This document shows positions 25,871 through 35,263 of a stretch of DNA of 64,000 bases, piece after piece (within the stretch, counting starts at the first letter, position 1; the number at the start of each line of letters is the position of its first letter). The position numbers and the translations under genes are program-made. The stretch lies in the NCBI GenBank assembly GCA_016842085.1, contig JAEVEX010000061.1, positions 1 to 64,000 on the forward strand. Direction: 5' to 3'. The notes beneath the pieces are model-generated. The model did not search any database, was not told where the DNA came from, and was given only the letters and a program-made list of their open reading frames with translations. This DNA comes from Candidatus Thermoflexus tengchongensis. Lineage in GTDB: Bacteria > Chloroflexota > Anaerolineae > Thermoflexales > Thermoflexaceae.

Positions 25871-27350
25871 GGACAAGCTCCGGATCACCGAGAAGCTGGA
25901 TGAACTGGGGGTCCATTACATCGAAGGGGGCTGGCCCGGCTCGAATCCGAAGGACGCCGAATACTTCCGCCGGGTCCGCCAGCTGCCCCTCCGCCACGCC
26001 CGGATCGCCGCCTTCGGCATGACCCGACGTCCAGGCCGCCAGGTGGAGGAGGATGAAAACCTGCGGGCACTGCTGGAGGTGGAGACCCCAGTGGTGACCG
26101 TGGTCGGCAAGTCGTGGGATCTCCACGTCCATCGGGTGCTGGAGACCACGCTGGAGGAGAACCTGGCGATGATCCGGGAGAGCGTGGCCTTCCTGAAGGC
26201 CCATGGGCGGGAGGTTGTTTACGACGCCGAACATTTCTTCGATGGCTGGAAGCGAAATCCGGATTACGCCCTGGCGACCCTGCGGGCCGCCCAGGAGGGC
26301 GGGGCGGACTGGATTGTCCTCTGCGACACGAATGGGGGATCCATGCCCTGGGAGATCGAAGACGGAGTCGATGCAGCGAAACGCGCGGTCTCCGTCCCCC
26401 TGGGCATCCACACGCATAACGACTGTGAGCTGGCCGTGGCCAATTCCCTGGCTGCCATCCGCCGGGGTGCCCGTCAGGTGCAGGGGACCATCAACGGCTA
26501 TGGGGAGCGGGTCGGCAATGCCAACCTGATCTCGATCATCGCCAATCTCAAGCTGAAGATGGGCATCGACTGTGTCACCGATGAGCAGCTGGCCCGCCTG
26601 ACCGAGATCTCTCGCTTCGTGGCGGAGGTGGCAAACCTGCCTCACGATTCGCATCAACCCTACGTGGGGGCCAGCGCCTTCGCCCATAAGGGCGGCATCC
26701 ATGTGGCCGCGATCCTGAAGGCCGAGGAAAGCTATCAGCACATCGATCCGGCCCGCGTGGGCAACGTCAAGCGGGTTCTGGTCTCCGAGCTCTCGGGGCG
26801 CGGGAACATCGTGGCCAAGGCGCTGGAGTTCGGACTGCGGCTGGATCCCGATGACCCGGCCGTGCAGGCGGTGGTGCGCCGCATCAAGGCCCTGGAAAAC
26901 GAGGGCTTCTATTTCGAAGATGCGGAGGCTTCGGTGATCCTGATGCTGCGGCGCGCGCAGCCCGATTACACACCGCCCTTTGAGGTTCTCGATTACGTCG
27001 TGATGGTGGAGCGGCGGGACGGCCGGGAGCCGGTCGCGGAGGCCGCCGTGAAAGTCCGGGTGGACGGGGAGACCGTGCATACGGCGGCGGAGGGCAACGG
27101 CCCGGTCAACGCCCTCGACGCGGCGTTGCGCAAGGCGCTGCTCCCCCGCTACCCGGCCCTGGCCCGTGTTCACCTGACCAACTATCGGGTCCACATCCTG
27201 AACGGAGACGCCGGCACGGCGGCCCGGGTGCGGGTCTGGATCGAGAGCACCGATGGCCAGCGGGTGTGGCGGACGGTCGGGGCTTCCACGAATATCCTGG
27301 AGGCCAGCCGTCTCGCCCTGCAGGACAGCCTGGAGTTCGGGATCGGATAG
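25797..27350 (+). CDS. cimA: Citramalate synthase
   Basis: Condenses pyruvate and acetyl-CoA to citramalate, the threonine-independent route to 2-oxobutyrate for isoleucine. 517 residues. [23 protein letters not shown] and [18 protein letters not shown] are DRE-TIM motifs. [27 protein letters not shown] and CDTNGG separate the CimA group from LeuA. The C-terminal LeuA-type regulatory domain is present. GAGGAGGTGCGCG precedes ATG. It shares LeuCD and LeuB with the leucine branch in the same operon; no ilvA is seen in the window. Confidence 0.93.
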   Translation: MEPVLLYDTTLRDGSQREGISFTVEDKLRITEKLDELGVHYIEGGWPGSNPKDAEYFRRVRQLPLRHARIAAFGMTRRPGRQVEEDENLRALLEVETPVVTVVGKSWDLHVHRVLETTLEENLAMIRESVAFLKAHGREVVYDAEHFFDGWKRNPDYALATLRAAQEGGADWIVLCDTNGGSMPWEIEDGVDAAKRAVSVPLGIHTHNDCELAVANSLAAIRRGARQVQGTINGYGERVGNANLISIIANLKLKMGIDCVTDEQLARLTEISRFVAEVANLPHDSHQPYVGASAFAHKGGIHVAAILKAEESYQHIDPARVGNVKRVLVSELSGRGNIVAKALEFGLRLDPDDPAVQAVVRRIKALENEGFYFEDAEASVILMLRRAQPDYTPPFEVLDYVVMVERRDGREPVAEAAVKVRVDGETVHTAAEGNGPVNALDAALRKALLPRYPALARVHLTNYRVHILNGDAGTAARVRVWIESTDGQRVWRTVGASTNILEASRLALQDSLEFGIG

Positions 27351-27388
27351 GCACCCGGTGGATCAATGGCGCAGGGCTCATCACCGGA

Positions 27389-27425
27389 CCTGGCGGGCCG
27401 CCCTCAGCGGTCCGCCAGGCTTTTT
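27389..27425 (+). terminator. Intra-operon terminator between cimA and leuB
   Basis: CCTGGCGGGCCGC (27389-27401) pairs with GCGGTCCGCCAGG (27407-27419), including one G-U pair, followed by C and five T. A strong intrinsic terminator 31 bases before leuB, expected to lower or regulate leuB-ilvD expression unless another promoter or antitermination exists. Confidence 0.8.
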
Positions 27426-27456
27426 CCGAATCTTCAGGGAGGAGAGGGAACACGCT

Positions 27457-28539
27457 ATGGGGCGCTTCGTCATCACCGTGCTGCCTGGGGATGGGATCGG
27501 GCCGGAGGTGACCGCTGAGGCTGTGCGGGTTCTGGAAGCCGTGGGGCAGCGGTTCGGGCATCGCTTTGAATTCCACGAGGCGCTCATCGGCGGGGCCGCC
27601 ATCGATGCAACGGGTTCGCCGCTTCCCCCCGAGACGCTGGAGCGCTGCCGTCGCTCGGACGCGATCCTCCTGGGAGCGGTCGGCGGGCCGAAGTGGGACG
27701 ATCCCACCGCCCCGGTGCGGCCGGAGCAGGGTCTGCTGGGCCTGCGCAAAGCCTTCGACCTGTTCGCCAACCTCCGTCCGGTCCGCGTGTTCCCCGCCCT
27801 GGTCCATGCGACCCCTCTCAAGGAGGGGATTGTGCGAGGGGTGGATATCCTGTTCGTCCGGGAGCTCACCGGGGGCCTCTATTTCGGCCCCCGTCAGGAG
27901 GCCGGGCCGGATGGGGAGGAAGCTTATGATACCATGCGCTACACCCGGCCGGAGATCGAGCGGGTGGTGCGGCTGGCCGCCCGCCTCGCCCGGGACCGCC
28001 GGAAGAAACTGACCTCCGTGGACAAGGCCAACGTGCTGGCGGCCTCCCGCCTCTGGCGACGGGTGACCGAAGCGGTGGTCCGGCAGGAATTCCCGGATCT
28101 CGCCCTGGAGCACATCCTGGTGGACGCTTTCACCATGCACCTGATCCGGCGTCCGGCGGTCTTCGATGTCGTGGTCACAGAAAACATGTTCGGAGACATC
28201 CTGACCGATGAGGCGGCGGTGCTGGCGGGATCCATGGGGATGCTTCCTTCCGCCTCGCTGGGGGAAGCGCCGCCCGGCCTCTTCGAGCCGGTGCATGGTT
28301 CCGCCCCGGACATCGCCGGACGCAACCTGGCCAACCCGATCGGGGCGATCCTGAGCGGCGCCTTGATGCTGCGCTACAGCTTCGGCCTGGAGGCGGAAGC
28401 CCGGGCGATCGAGCAGGCGGTGGAAGCAGCCCTGGAAGCGGGCTACCGCACCCGGGATATCGCGGATGGCGAGACCTGTATCGTCGGGACGCGAGAGATG
28501 GGCGAGGCCATCGCCCGATATATCCTGGACGGCGCATGA
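27457..28539 (+). CDS. leuB: 3-isopropylmalate dehydrogenase
   Basis: NAD-dependent beta-decarboxylating dehydrogenase converting 3-isopropylmalate to 2-oxoisocaproate, and 3-methylmalate to 2-oxobutyrate in the citramalate route. 360 residues. [28 protein letters not shown] with the preceding [19 protein letters not shown] and [17 protein letters not shown] are all canonical. ATG 27457 is preceded by GGAGGAGAGGG. It lies after the terminator at 27389-27425. Confidence 0.96.
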   Translation: MGRFVITVLPGDGIGPEVTAEAVRVLEAVGQRFGHRFEFHEALIGGAAIDATGSPLPPETLERCRRSDAILLGAVGGPKWDDPTAPVRPEQGLLGLRKAFDLFANLRPVRVFPALVHATPLKEGIVRGVDILFVRELTGGLYFGPRQEAGPDGEEAYDTMRYTRPEIERVVRLAARLARDRRKKLTSVDKANVLAASRLWRRVTEAVVRQEFPDLALEHILVDAFTMHLIRRPAVFDVVVTENMFGDILTDEAAVLAGSMGMLPSASLGEAPPGLFEPVHGSAPDIAGRNLANPIGAILSGALMLRYSFGLEAEARAIEQAVEAALEAGYRTRDIADGETCIVGTREMGEAIARYILDGA

Positions 28540-28670
28540 CCGGCCGGCTGCCTCCTTCAGGATAATCGGGGTTAGGGGGGAAGCGCCTTCGGGGCCCGGC
28601 GCAGCCCTAAATCCACTGGATGAAATCAGCTGCACCGCTTCTACTCCAATTCGGATCCGGAGGTTTCGCA

Positions 28671-30356
28671 ATGCACACTCCCTCGGATGGCCGCAAGCAT
28701 CGCAGTGCCCAGGTGACGGAGGGCCTGGAGCGAGCTCCGCATCGGGCGATGCTCCGGGCTATCGGATTCCGGGACGAGGACTTCCGCCGGCCTTTCATTG
28801 GCGTCGCCAACACCTGGTTCGAAGCGCAGCCCTGCAACCATCATCTTCATCGCCTCGCCGAGCTCGTCAAACAGGGGATCCGGGACGCCGGCGGAACGCC
28901 CATTGAATTCAACGCCGTCCCGGCCAACGACGCCCTCGGAATGGGCCATGAGGGCATGAGGGCTTCCCTGGTCAGCCGGGAGCTGATCGCGGATTCCATC
29001 GAGCTGGCCGCCATCGCCTATCAGCTGGATGCCCTGGTGACCATTGGGGGCTGCGATAAGACGCAGCCGGCCTGTGTGATGGCCATGGCCCGCCTGAACC
29101 TGCCCGCCATCTACCTGTATGGAGGAAGCGTTCCCCCGGGGAACTGGCGCGGGCGGGCCGTGACCATTCAGGATGTCTTTGAGGCGGTGGGAGCAGTGAG
29201 CCGCGGGCGGATGAGCGTCGAGGAATTGAGGGAGCTGGAGGAAGCCGCGGTGCCCACCTATGGTGCCTGCGGGGGGATGTTCACCGCTAACACGATGGCC
29301 TCCGCCTTCGAGGCAATGGGGTTGACCCTTCCCAACGGGGCCGCACCGGTCGCCCCCAGCCGGGCCCGAGAGGAGCTGGCCTATGAGACCGGCCGGGCGA
29401 TCGTCCGCATTCTGGAAGCCGGCATCCGGCCCCGGGATGTCATGACCCGCGAAGCCTTCGAAAACGCCATCGCCGTGGCCGCGGCGATGGGTGGGTCCAC
29501 CAACCTCATCCTGCACCTGCTGGCCATCGCCCACGAGGCCGGAGTTCCCCTCACCCTGGAGGACTTCGAGCGGGTCAGCGAGCGAACGCCCCATCTGGCG
29601 GACCTGAAACCGGCGGGCCGTTATGTGATGGCCGATGTGGATCGCATTGGCGGCGTGCCGGTGGTGATGAAGGCGCTGCTGGATGCCGGGTTGCTGCACG
29701 GGGAATGTCGCACCGTCACCGGCGAGACCATCGCCGAGCGCCTGGCCGGGGTGGTCTTCCCGGAGGATCAGGATGTCGTTCGGCCGGTCAGCCGTCCGCT
29801 GCACCCGACCGGCGGCTATGTCATCCTGCGCGGCAACCTGGCCCCGGAGGGCGGCGTTCTGAAGATCACGGGGACCACCAAGCGCTATCACCGCGGCCCG
29901 GCGCGCGTTTTCGATCGGGAAGAGGATGCCTTCCAGGCGGTCAACACCGGCCAGATCCGGCCGGGGGATGTCGTCGTGGTGCGTTACGAAGGTCCCAAAG
30001 GCGGGCCGGGGATGCGGGAAATGCTGGTGGTCACCGCGGCCCTGGTGGGCCAGGGCCTGAAAGATGAGGTGGCCCTCCTGACGGACGGTCGGTTCTCCGG
30101 AGCCACCCACGGGCTGATGATCGGCCATATCTCCCCGGAGGCCGCGGTGGGAGGCCCGCTGGCGCTGCTCCAGGACGGTGACATCATCGAGATCGATGTG
30201 GATCGCCGGGCGGTGAATGTGGAGCTTTCCGAAGAGGAGCTGGCCCGGCGTCGGGCGGCCTGGACACCGCCGCCGCCGCGGTATCCTCGGGGGCTCTTCG
30301 CCAAATATGCTCGTCTGGTCTCCTCCGCCGCCCGTGGGGCCATTTGTGAAGGGTAA
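28671..30356 (+). CDS. ilvD: Dihydroxy-acid dehydratase
   Basis: Fe-S dehydratase giving 2-oxoisovalerate and 2-oxo-3-methylvalerate, the last shared step before transamination. 561 residues. Cluster ligands lie in [27 protein letters not shown] and [14 protein letters not shown]. Mg/substrate motifs [14 protein letters not shown] and the C-terminal [22 protein letters not shown] are complete. ATG 28671 ([12 protein letters not shown]) is selected over 28620 because CCGGAGG lies eight to nine bases upstream. Last branched-chain gene of the block. Confidence 0.96.
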   Translation: MHTPSDGRKHRSAQVTEGLERAPHRAMLRAIGFRDEDFRRPFIGVANTWFEAQPCNHHLHRLAELVKQGIRDAGGTPIEFNAVPANDALGMGHEGMRASLVSRELIADSIELAAIAYQLDALVTIGGCDKTQPACVMAMARLNLPAIYLYGGSVPPGNWRGRAVTIQDVFEAVGAVSRGRMSVEELRELEEAAVPTYGACGGMFTANTMASAFEAMGLTLPNGAAPVAPSRAREELAYETGRAIVRILEAGIRPRDVMTREAFENAIAVAAAMGGSTNLILHLLAIAHEAGVPLTLEDFERVSERTPHLADLKPAGRYVMADVDRIGGVPVVMKALLDAGLLHGECRTVTGETIAERLAGVVFPEDQDVVRPVSRPLHPTGGYVILRGNLAPEGGVLKITGTTKRYHRGPARVFDREEDAFQAVNTGQIRPGDVVVVRYEGPKGGPGMREMLVVTAALVGQGLKDEVALLTDGRFSGATHGLMIGHISPEAAVGGPLALLQDGDIIEIDVDRRAVNVELSEEELARRRAAWTPPPPRYPRGLFAKYARLVSSAARGAICEG

Positions 30357-30413
30357 GAACTGGACTCCGGACCAGGCCGCTCTATGGCGCGGGGAGAGGA
30401 AAGAGATATTTTT

Positions 30414-30450
30414 GGGCGGGTGGATACGCCGAGGGCGTGTCCGCCCGCCC
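30414..30450. other. Strong stem-loop between ilvD and asd
   Basis: GGGCGGGTGGATACGCC and GGCGTGTCCGCCCGCCC form a 17-bp stem with two G-U pairs and a 3-base loop. The T-run lies before, not after, on the plus strand, so it is not an ordinary terminator. It ends 33 bases before the asd ATG and could influence asd translation or mRNA stability. Confidence 0.45.
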
Positions 30451-30483
30451 AGGAAAGCATAAGTCCTCTGGGAGCAGAACCGG

Positions 30484-31539
30484 ATGAGCGCGAAATCCTC
30501 TTTTCGGGTCGCGGTGCTGGGCGCAACGGGGATGGTGGGCCAGTGGCTGGTGCACCTGCTGGACCGTCATCCATGGTTTCGGGTGGTCGCACTGACGGGG
30601 TCCGATCGCTCGGTGGGCCGTCCCTATGGCGAGGCATGTCGCTGGCTGCTGAGCGCCCCCATGCCGGAGTGGGCCGCCCGCATGGTCGTGCAGCCGACAG
30701 AACCGGGATTCGACGCGGAGATCGTGATCTCCGCCCTCCCATCCGACATCGCCCGGGAGGTGGAGCCCCGGTTCGCCGCCGCGGGCTATCTGGTGGCCAG
30801 CAACGCCTCCGCCTACCGGATGGCCACGGATGTGCCGCTGGTGATGCCGGATGTCAACTTCGACCACCTGGGGTTGCTCTCGCACCAGCGCGAAAGCCGG
30901 GGCTGGTCCGGTGCCCTGGTCACCAACCCCAACTGCACCACCACCGCGGCGGTCCTTCCCCTCAAAGCCCTGCTGCCCTATGGCGTCCGGCGGGTGCATC
31001 TCGTGAGCCTGCAAGCCCTCTCCGGCGCCGGCTATCCCGGTGTCTCCGCTGTCGAGATCGCGGACAACGTCCTCCCGTATATCCCGGGGGAAGAAGAAAA
31101 ACTGGAAACCGAACCCCGCAAGCTGCTGGGGCGGTTACAGGACGGGAAAGTGGAGGAAGCGCCGGTGCGCCTGAGCGCGCAGACGAATCGGGTTCCTACC
31201 CTGGATGGACATCTCGTATGCCTTTCCGTGGAGCTGGAGGAATCCATCGGCCCGGAGGAAGCGATCAGGGCGATGACGGGTTACCGTCCACCGGAGGAAG
31301 TGGCGGATCTTCCCAGCGCGGCGGCCCAGCCGATGGTGGTGCGGATGGAGCCGGATCGACCCCAGCCTCGCCTGGACCGCATGACAGGCAATGGGATGAG
31401 CGTGGTGGTGGGGCGGGTGCAGCGATGCCCGGTCTTCACCTTGAAGTTCGTGGCCCTCACCCACAACACCATCCGGGGCGCCGCCGGCGCCGCCCTCTTC
31501 AACGCCGAAGCCGTCCTGCGGTGGATGGGACGGGTGTAG
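30484..31539 (+). CDS. asd: Aspartate-semialdehyde dehydrogenase
   Basis: NADPH-dependent reduction of aspartyl phosphate to the semialdehyde, the branch to Lys, Met, Thr and diaminopimelate. 351 residues of the archaeal/fungal-type ASADH. VAVLGATGMVGQWLVHLL is the Rossmann motif. The catalytic Cys is in NPNCTTTAAVLPL and the active-site His in RVPTLDGHLV. The start MSAKSSFRV follows GGAGCAGAACCGG. Co-directional with the ilv-leu genes, 127 bases after ilvD. Confidence 0.93.
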   Translation: MSAKSSFRVAVLGATGMVGQWLVHLLDRHPWFRVVALTGSDRSVGRPYGEACRWLLSAPMPEWAARMVVQPTEPGFDAEIVISALPSDIAREVEPRFAAAGYLVASNASAYRMATDVPLVMPDVNFDHLGLLSHQRESRGWSGALVTNPNCTTTAAVLPLKALLPYGVRRVHLVSLQALSGAGYPGVSAVEIADNVLPYIPGEEEKLETEPRKLLGRLQDGKVEEAPVRLSAQTNRVPTLDGHLVCLSVELEESIGPEEAIRAMTGYRPPEEVADLPSAAAQPMVVRMEPDRPQPRLDRMTGNGMSVVVGRVQRCPVFTLKFVALTHNTIRGAAGAALFNAEAVLRWMGRV

Positions 31540-31551
31540 ACGTATTGTTCT

Positions 31552-31587
31552 CCCCCCTCTCCATGGCCTTTCGCATGGGGAGGGGGG
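31552..31587 (+). terminator. Hairpin after asd
   Basis: CCCCCCTCTCCATG (31552-31565) pairs with CATGGGGAGGGGGG (31574-31587) with one wobble and an 8-base loop. It lies just after the asd stop and likely ends or protects the long transcript; there is no U-tract. Confidence 0.55.
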
Positions 31588-31962
31588 ATCGAGCAAAAGG
31601 ATCCTCATGATCCCTCAGAGCGGCCACCCGGGATCCCTTCTCCCCCGCAATGGGAAGCCTTCAGGCCAGGAAACCGCCGCGGCCGTTACGTGGTTGGGCG
31701 GATCTCCGAGAGATCCAGGCCTGTGGTTTTGGTTAGCCCTTCGAGGGTGTTATAACAGGCTCGTGCGGCTTTAAGGGCTTCCATCTGTGGAATACCCTTT
31801 CCCCGACCGGACAGGCGTGCTCCCCCAGATTCGCGGTGGATTCACGGGAATCTCTCTGGAGAGCACGACAGGGATGAAGGGGGATCCACGGCGACTTATC
31901 GGAAGCGCCTGTTGAGAGCTCCCGATCTATGATAGGGACATCGAATTCTGACCGAGGGTCTC
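31588..31962. other. Intergenic region with a vestigial reading frame
   Basis: The 375-base gap between the asd hairpin and the EamA gene holds one coding-like remnant on the reverse strand (31784-31686, listed separately). A -10-like TATGAT lies at 31928-31933 shortly before EamA, without a matching -35. Nothing else recognised. Confidence 0.5.
31686..31784 (-). pseudogene. Possible C-terminal remnant of an unidentified protein
   Basis: A reverse-strand frame ending TAA at 31688-31686 encodes 32 residues beginning MEALKAARACYNTLEGLTK and ending DLSEIRPTT. Composition looks like real protein (amphipathic helix, no low complexity). Upstream the frame becomes incoherent, as if the rest of the gene were lost. 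A transposase tail is possible but I could not identify the family. Confidence 0.3.
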
Positions 31963-32829
31963 ATGGGAAGGATGCGTGTCGGAGATGTCTTCACATTGCT
32001 CATGCTGGGGGCGATCTGGGGTGCCTCCTATCTGTTTTTCGCCCTGGGGGTGCGGACGATCCCGCCCCTGACGTTCGTGACGGGGCGGCTGCTGATCGCC
32101 GCCGCTCTCCTCGGGTTGTTCCGGCGGATCCGTCCCGGTGCCCGAGTGGATCCACCGTGGGGCGCTTACCTGGCGATGGGGCTGTTCAACGCTGCGCTGC
32201 CCCATACGCTGATCGCCTGGAGCGAGCAGACCATCCCCAGCGGGCTGGCAGGGGTGCTGGTGGCCACGATGCCGCTCTGGGCAGCAGGATTCACAGCCAT
32301 CGGGATTCGAGAGGAACGACCATCCCGACGGCAGCTGGCCGGGCTGCTCCTCGGCTTTCTGGGGATCCTGATCCTGCTGTTCCCGGATCTCCGGCGGGCG
32401 GCCCATGGACATCTGATCGGCGAAGGGGCTGTGGTAGTGGCCGCCCTCTCTTACGCTGCGGCCACGGTCTATGCCCGACGGGCCCTGCGAGGGGTTCCCC
32501 CGGTGGACGCGGCGATCGGTCAGCTCGGGTGGGGCGGGATGCTGCTGCTGCCTTTCAGCCTGTTCCTCGATCGGCCGTGGACGCTCTCCCCGGCACCGGA
32601 GTCCCTCGCCGCCCTGATCCTCCTAACGGTCCTGGGCACCGCGATCGCCTATGTGATGTATTACGGGCTGCTCCAGCGGGTGGGAGTGGTGGGGGTCTCC
32701 CTGGTGGTGTATCTCAACCCGATCTTCGCGGTGCTCTGGGGGGCGGTCTGGCTCGGGGAACCCCTTTCCGGATGGCTTCTCGGGGGCATGGCGCTCATCC
32801 TGGCCGGGGTGTTTTTAGCCGGGCGGTGA
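31963..32829 (+). CDS. EamA/DMT-family transporter
   Basis: 288-residue integral membrane protein with ten predicted helices arranged as two EamA repeats. LMLGAIWGASYLFFALGVRTIPPLTFVTGRLL opens the first repeat and AALSYAAATVYARRALRGVPP the second; YLNPIFAVLWGAVWLGEPLSGWLLGGMALILAGV is the typical C-terminal helix pair. Likely exports small metabolites (amino acids or similar); substrate unknown. GAGGG precedes ATG 31963; ATG 31972 is an alternative. Converges on the repeat array at 32843. Confidence 0.85.
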   Translation: MGRMRVGDVFTLLMLGAIWGASYLFFALGVRTIPPLTFVTGRLLIAAALLGLFRRIRPGARVDPPWGAYLAMGLFNAALPHTLIAWSEQTIPSGLAGVLVATMPLWAAGFTAIGIREERPSRRQLAGLLLGFLGILILLFPDLRRAAHGHLIGEGAVVVAALSYAAATVYARRALRGVPPVDAAIGQLGWGGMLLLPFSLFLDRPWTLSPAPESLAALILLTVLGTAIAYVMYYGLLQRVGVVGVSLVVYLNPIFAVLWGAVWLGEPLSGWLLGGMALILAGVFLAGR

Positions 32830-32842
32830 GGGATTGGGGGGT

Positions 32843-33394
32843 GTCGAATGAATTCGACCTTATCGGCCTGCGGCCGGTGGCCGGCCTTAGGGCGTCGAAT
32901 GAATTCGACCTCAAAAGGCCTTCGGCCATCGGCCGGCCTCCGCCGGCCGAAAAGCATCTTCGCGTCAGCGAAGGCCGACGCCCGGCGCAAAGCGCCTCAC
33001 CAGGCCGATTTCAATCGGCGTGGGGGTCATCGGCCGGCCTTAGGACGTCGAATGAATTCGACCTCGAGAGGCCTCCGGCCGATCGGCCGGCCTTCGCCGG
33101 CCGGAAGGTTTTTCGCGTCGGCGGAGGCCGACGCTTGGCGCGTAGCGCCTCGGGAGGCCGATTTCAATCGGCGCAAAAGGCCTCCGGCCAGCGGCCGGCC
33201 TCCGCCGGCCGAAAAGCATCTTCGCGTCGGCGAAGGCCGACGTTCGGCGCGAAGCGCCTCACCAGGCCGATTTCAATCGGCGCAAAAGGCCTCCGGCCAG
33301 CGGCCGGCCTCCGCCGGCCGAAAAGCATCTTCGCGTCGGCGAAGGCCGACGTTCGGCGCGAAGCGCCTCACCAGGCCGATTTCAATCGGCGCAA
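32843..33394. repeat. Multi-hairpin repeat array with a 109-bp exact tandem duplication
   Basis: About 550 bases built from short palindromes. GTCGAATGAATTCGAC occurs three times (32843, 32894, 33047). Four copies of a larger unit follow, each with GGCC-TCC-GGCC, CGGCCGGC-CTCC-GCCGGCCG, CTTCGC-GTCG-GCGAAG, GGCGC-GAA-GCGCC and GCCGATTTCAATCGGC. Units at 33171-33279 and 33280-33388 are identical over 109 bases. The last palindrome supplies the stop codon of the convergent glycosyltransferase. No transposase or cas gene is nearby. Confidence 0.9.
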
Positions 33395-34593
33395 TGCGCC
33401 CACCCCATCAACCAGACTGCTGCTTCCTCCACGCCGCCGGCGGCCTCCATGCGTTGCGCCCAGTCCTGCGCTCGCTCTCGAAAGACAGGTTCCTGGAGCA
33501 GGGCGGCAATGTGTTCCCGCCATCGACGGGGCGTGGCCTCAGAAGGCCACAGCGTCATGCCCACCCCCGCCGCCACCACCCGACGGGCCTGCAGGTGCTG
33601 TTCCCCCGCATGCGGAACCACCAGCTGAGGGACACCATAGACCAGCGCGGTATGGGTAGTTCCCATCCCCCCGTGATGGATCACCAGATCCAGTTGCGGG
33701 AACAGGGTTGGGTAATCCACCCAATCCCGAACCGGGAGATCTGGAAGCGCCCGCGCCACAGCCTCCCGGAGCCCGGGGGCGAAGGGGCTCCTCCCCAGGA
33801 CCAGGAGGGGCTCGCCGCCCAGGCTCTGCACAGCGCGAGCCGCTCCGATGAAGAAGGCGGGATCCCCGGTGAAGGTGCTTCCCAGAGTGATCAGGACGCG
33901 AGGACGCGAGCGCGGCGGGGGTGGAACAATCGATGCCTTCCGACGTCCCCCGAAGAACCGGTTCTGGGGATCCAGACGCTCCAGATCGATGAACCAGCCG
34001 GCGGGAAAGAAGACGATGTGCGCGTATGGAGAGGTGATCTGAGGGAAAGGATCCACCCGCCAGAAGCGTCCGGTCAGCCTGAGGCGTGCGGCGATCTCCA
34101 TCAGCCGGGCCCGGGCAGCTTCCACCTCGGCCTGGGCCTCCAGAGTGGAGGGGGCAGGCCAGCGCCCGGCGGGAAATCCCACCACGATCAGGGGAAGGTC
34201 ATACCGCTCCGCCGCCCAGGCCGCGACGCCGGCGAAAGGCTCCGCCACGATCCAGTCCGGGCGCCAGACTTCGATCAGGGAGCCCAGGGCGCGCAGCGCC
34301 CGGGCATGCTCCTCCGGATGGAGCCAGGCTTCCAGGGCCCGCTCCCGCCGCCATCGCGCCCGCTCCGCGGGGGGAACATCCGGTGGGAGCGGAGGCAGCC
34401 ATCGCCAGCCCACCGAGGGCAGCGGGGTAAAGGGAAGGCCCCGGCGGACCACTGCCTCCTGCACCAGGGATCCGCTGGCCCAGAGCACCTGATGGCCCCG
34501 CCGAGCCAGCGCGACCGCCAGATCCATGTAGCCCCCATAGTCCAGGTGGCCCCATAAAGGAACCGAGAGGAAGAGCCAGCGTCGTGGCTTCAT
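33382..34593 (-). CDS. UDP-glycosyltransferase-like (MGT/UGT type) protein
   Basis: 403-residue GT-B fold glycosyltransferase of family GT1 type, as in macrolide and glycolipid glucosyltransferases. N-terminal LFLSVPLWGHLDYGGYMDLAVALARRGHQVLWASG. The C-terminal donor-binding signature is LVIHHGGMGTTHTALVYGVPQLVVPHAGEQHLQARRV with the PSPG-like HHGGxGT. Acceptor unknown; a lipid or carotenoid are options. Its ATG overlaps the stop of the pentaheme cytochrome gene (ATGA, 34593-34590), indicating coupled translation. Its stop codon lies inside the repeat array. Confidence 0.87.
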   Translation of the reverse strand: MKPRRWLFLSVPLWGHLDYGGYMDLAVALARRGHQVLWASGSLVQEAVVRRGLPFTPLPSVGWRWLPPLPPDVPPAERARWRRERALEAWLHPEEHARALRALGSLIEVWRPDWIVAEPFAGVAAWAAERYDLPLIVVGFPAGRWPAPSTLEAQAEVEAARARLMEIAARLRLTGRFWRVDPFPQITSPYAHIVFFPAGWFIDLERLDPQNRFFGGRRKASIVPPPPRSRPRVLITLGSTFTGDPAFFIGAARAVQSLGGEPLLVLGRSPFAPGLREAVARALPDLPVRDWVDYPTLFPQLDLVIHHGGMGTTHTALVYGVPQLVVPHAGEQHLQARRVVAAGVGMTLWPSEATPRRWREHIAALLQEPVFRERAQDWAQRMEAAGGVEEAAVWLMGWAHCAD

Positions 34594-35213
34594 GGCCCCA
34601 TTCGAACGGGCCCCCGGCCGACCTCCCGATGGCAGCGCTCGCAGGCCGGGATCACCACTTCCCGGATCGTGAAGAAGGGCTCCAGGCTCTCCATATGGGA
34701 AGGATGGCAATCCACACAGCCCACCGACGTCCGAAGGTCCGGCCGGAGCAGGTCCGTGTGGAAGTGATTCTCGAAGATCGGAACAGTCACCGGGTTCGGT
34801 TCTCCCCGGGGCACGCCCCCGCGTTCCGGCTCGCGGATGTGGCAGAGCCGGCATCCGGCCTCTGGAAGGGAAACTAGGCGGACCGGATGGCGAGGCGTAT
34901 CCGGGGAAATGAACGGCGTGCGGGCGGTGTTCCATGCGCCCAGGGCGAGGGCAACGGCGCGGTGGGGCAGGGATTGATCGCCCCGATGGCATCCCACACA
35001 TGAGATCCCGGCGGCCGCATGGGCGGCGGCGAGATCCACAGGCTGCCCCTCCTGGGCCGCCATCGCCCGCCCGACGTAGGTGGTCTCCGGGCGCAGATGG
35101 CAGCTTGCGCAGAAAGGATCGCGCTCCTCCGCCCGCGAAACCCAGAGCGCCGCACCGAGAACGGCGACCAGGGCGCCGCTCAGGACCAGCCCCACCTCTT
35201 TCCAGGAGATCAT
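34590..35213 (-). CDS. Membrane-anchored pentaheme cytochrome c (NapC/NrfH-like)
   Basis: 207 residues. One N-terminal membrane helix (VGLVLSGALVAVLGAALWV) followed by five haem-binding motifs: CASCH, CVGCH, CRLCH, CVDCH and CERCH, with extra His residues for distal ligation. The layout resembles quinol-oxidising NapC/NrfH proteins that pass electrons across the membrane, although the usual count there is four. Start ATG at 35213 follows AGAGGATCT. Co-translated with the downstream glycosyltransferase through an ATGA overlap, an unusual pairing. Confidence 0.88.
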   Translation of the reverse strand: MISWKEVGLVLSGALVAVLGAALWVSRAEERDPFCASCHLRPETTYVGRAMAAQEGQPVDLAAAHAAAGISCVGCHRGDQSLPHRAVALALGAWNTARTPFISPDTPRHPVRLVSLPEAGCRLCHIREPERGGVPRGEPNPVTVPIFENHFHTDLLRPDLRTSVGCVDCHPSHMESLEPFFTIREVVIPACERCHREVGRGPVRMGP

Positions 35214-35263
35214 AGATCCTCTTTCCGCCACCCGACTCCAAAGCAGGATCCGCTGGCCCGGAT

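Noticed and set aside
27351-27456. T-box riboswitch before leuB
   Set aside because: There is a terminator, but no T-box consensus or specifier loop could be found.
30414-30450. Terminator for ilvD
   Set aside because: The T-run is upstream of the hairpin on the plus strand and A-rich on the other, so neither direction fits an intrinsic terminator.
30384-31610. 408-codon plus-strand frame overlapping asd
   Set aside because: Out-of-frame shadow; asd at 30484-31539 has the catalytic and cofactor motifs.
32843-33394. CRISPR array
   Set aside because: The repeats are contiguous palindromic modules with no unique spacers of constant length, and no cas genes are present.
32848-34557. A 569-codon plus-strand open frame through the repeat array and across the glycosyltransferase gene
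   Set aside because: It is produced by GC-rich repeats and the antisense of a clear glycosyltransferase; its product is repetitive Arg/Pro/Ala with no family features.
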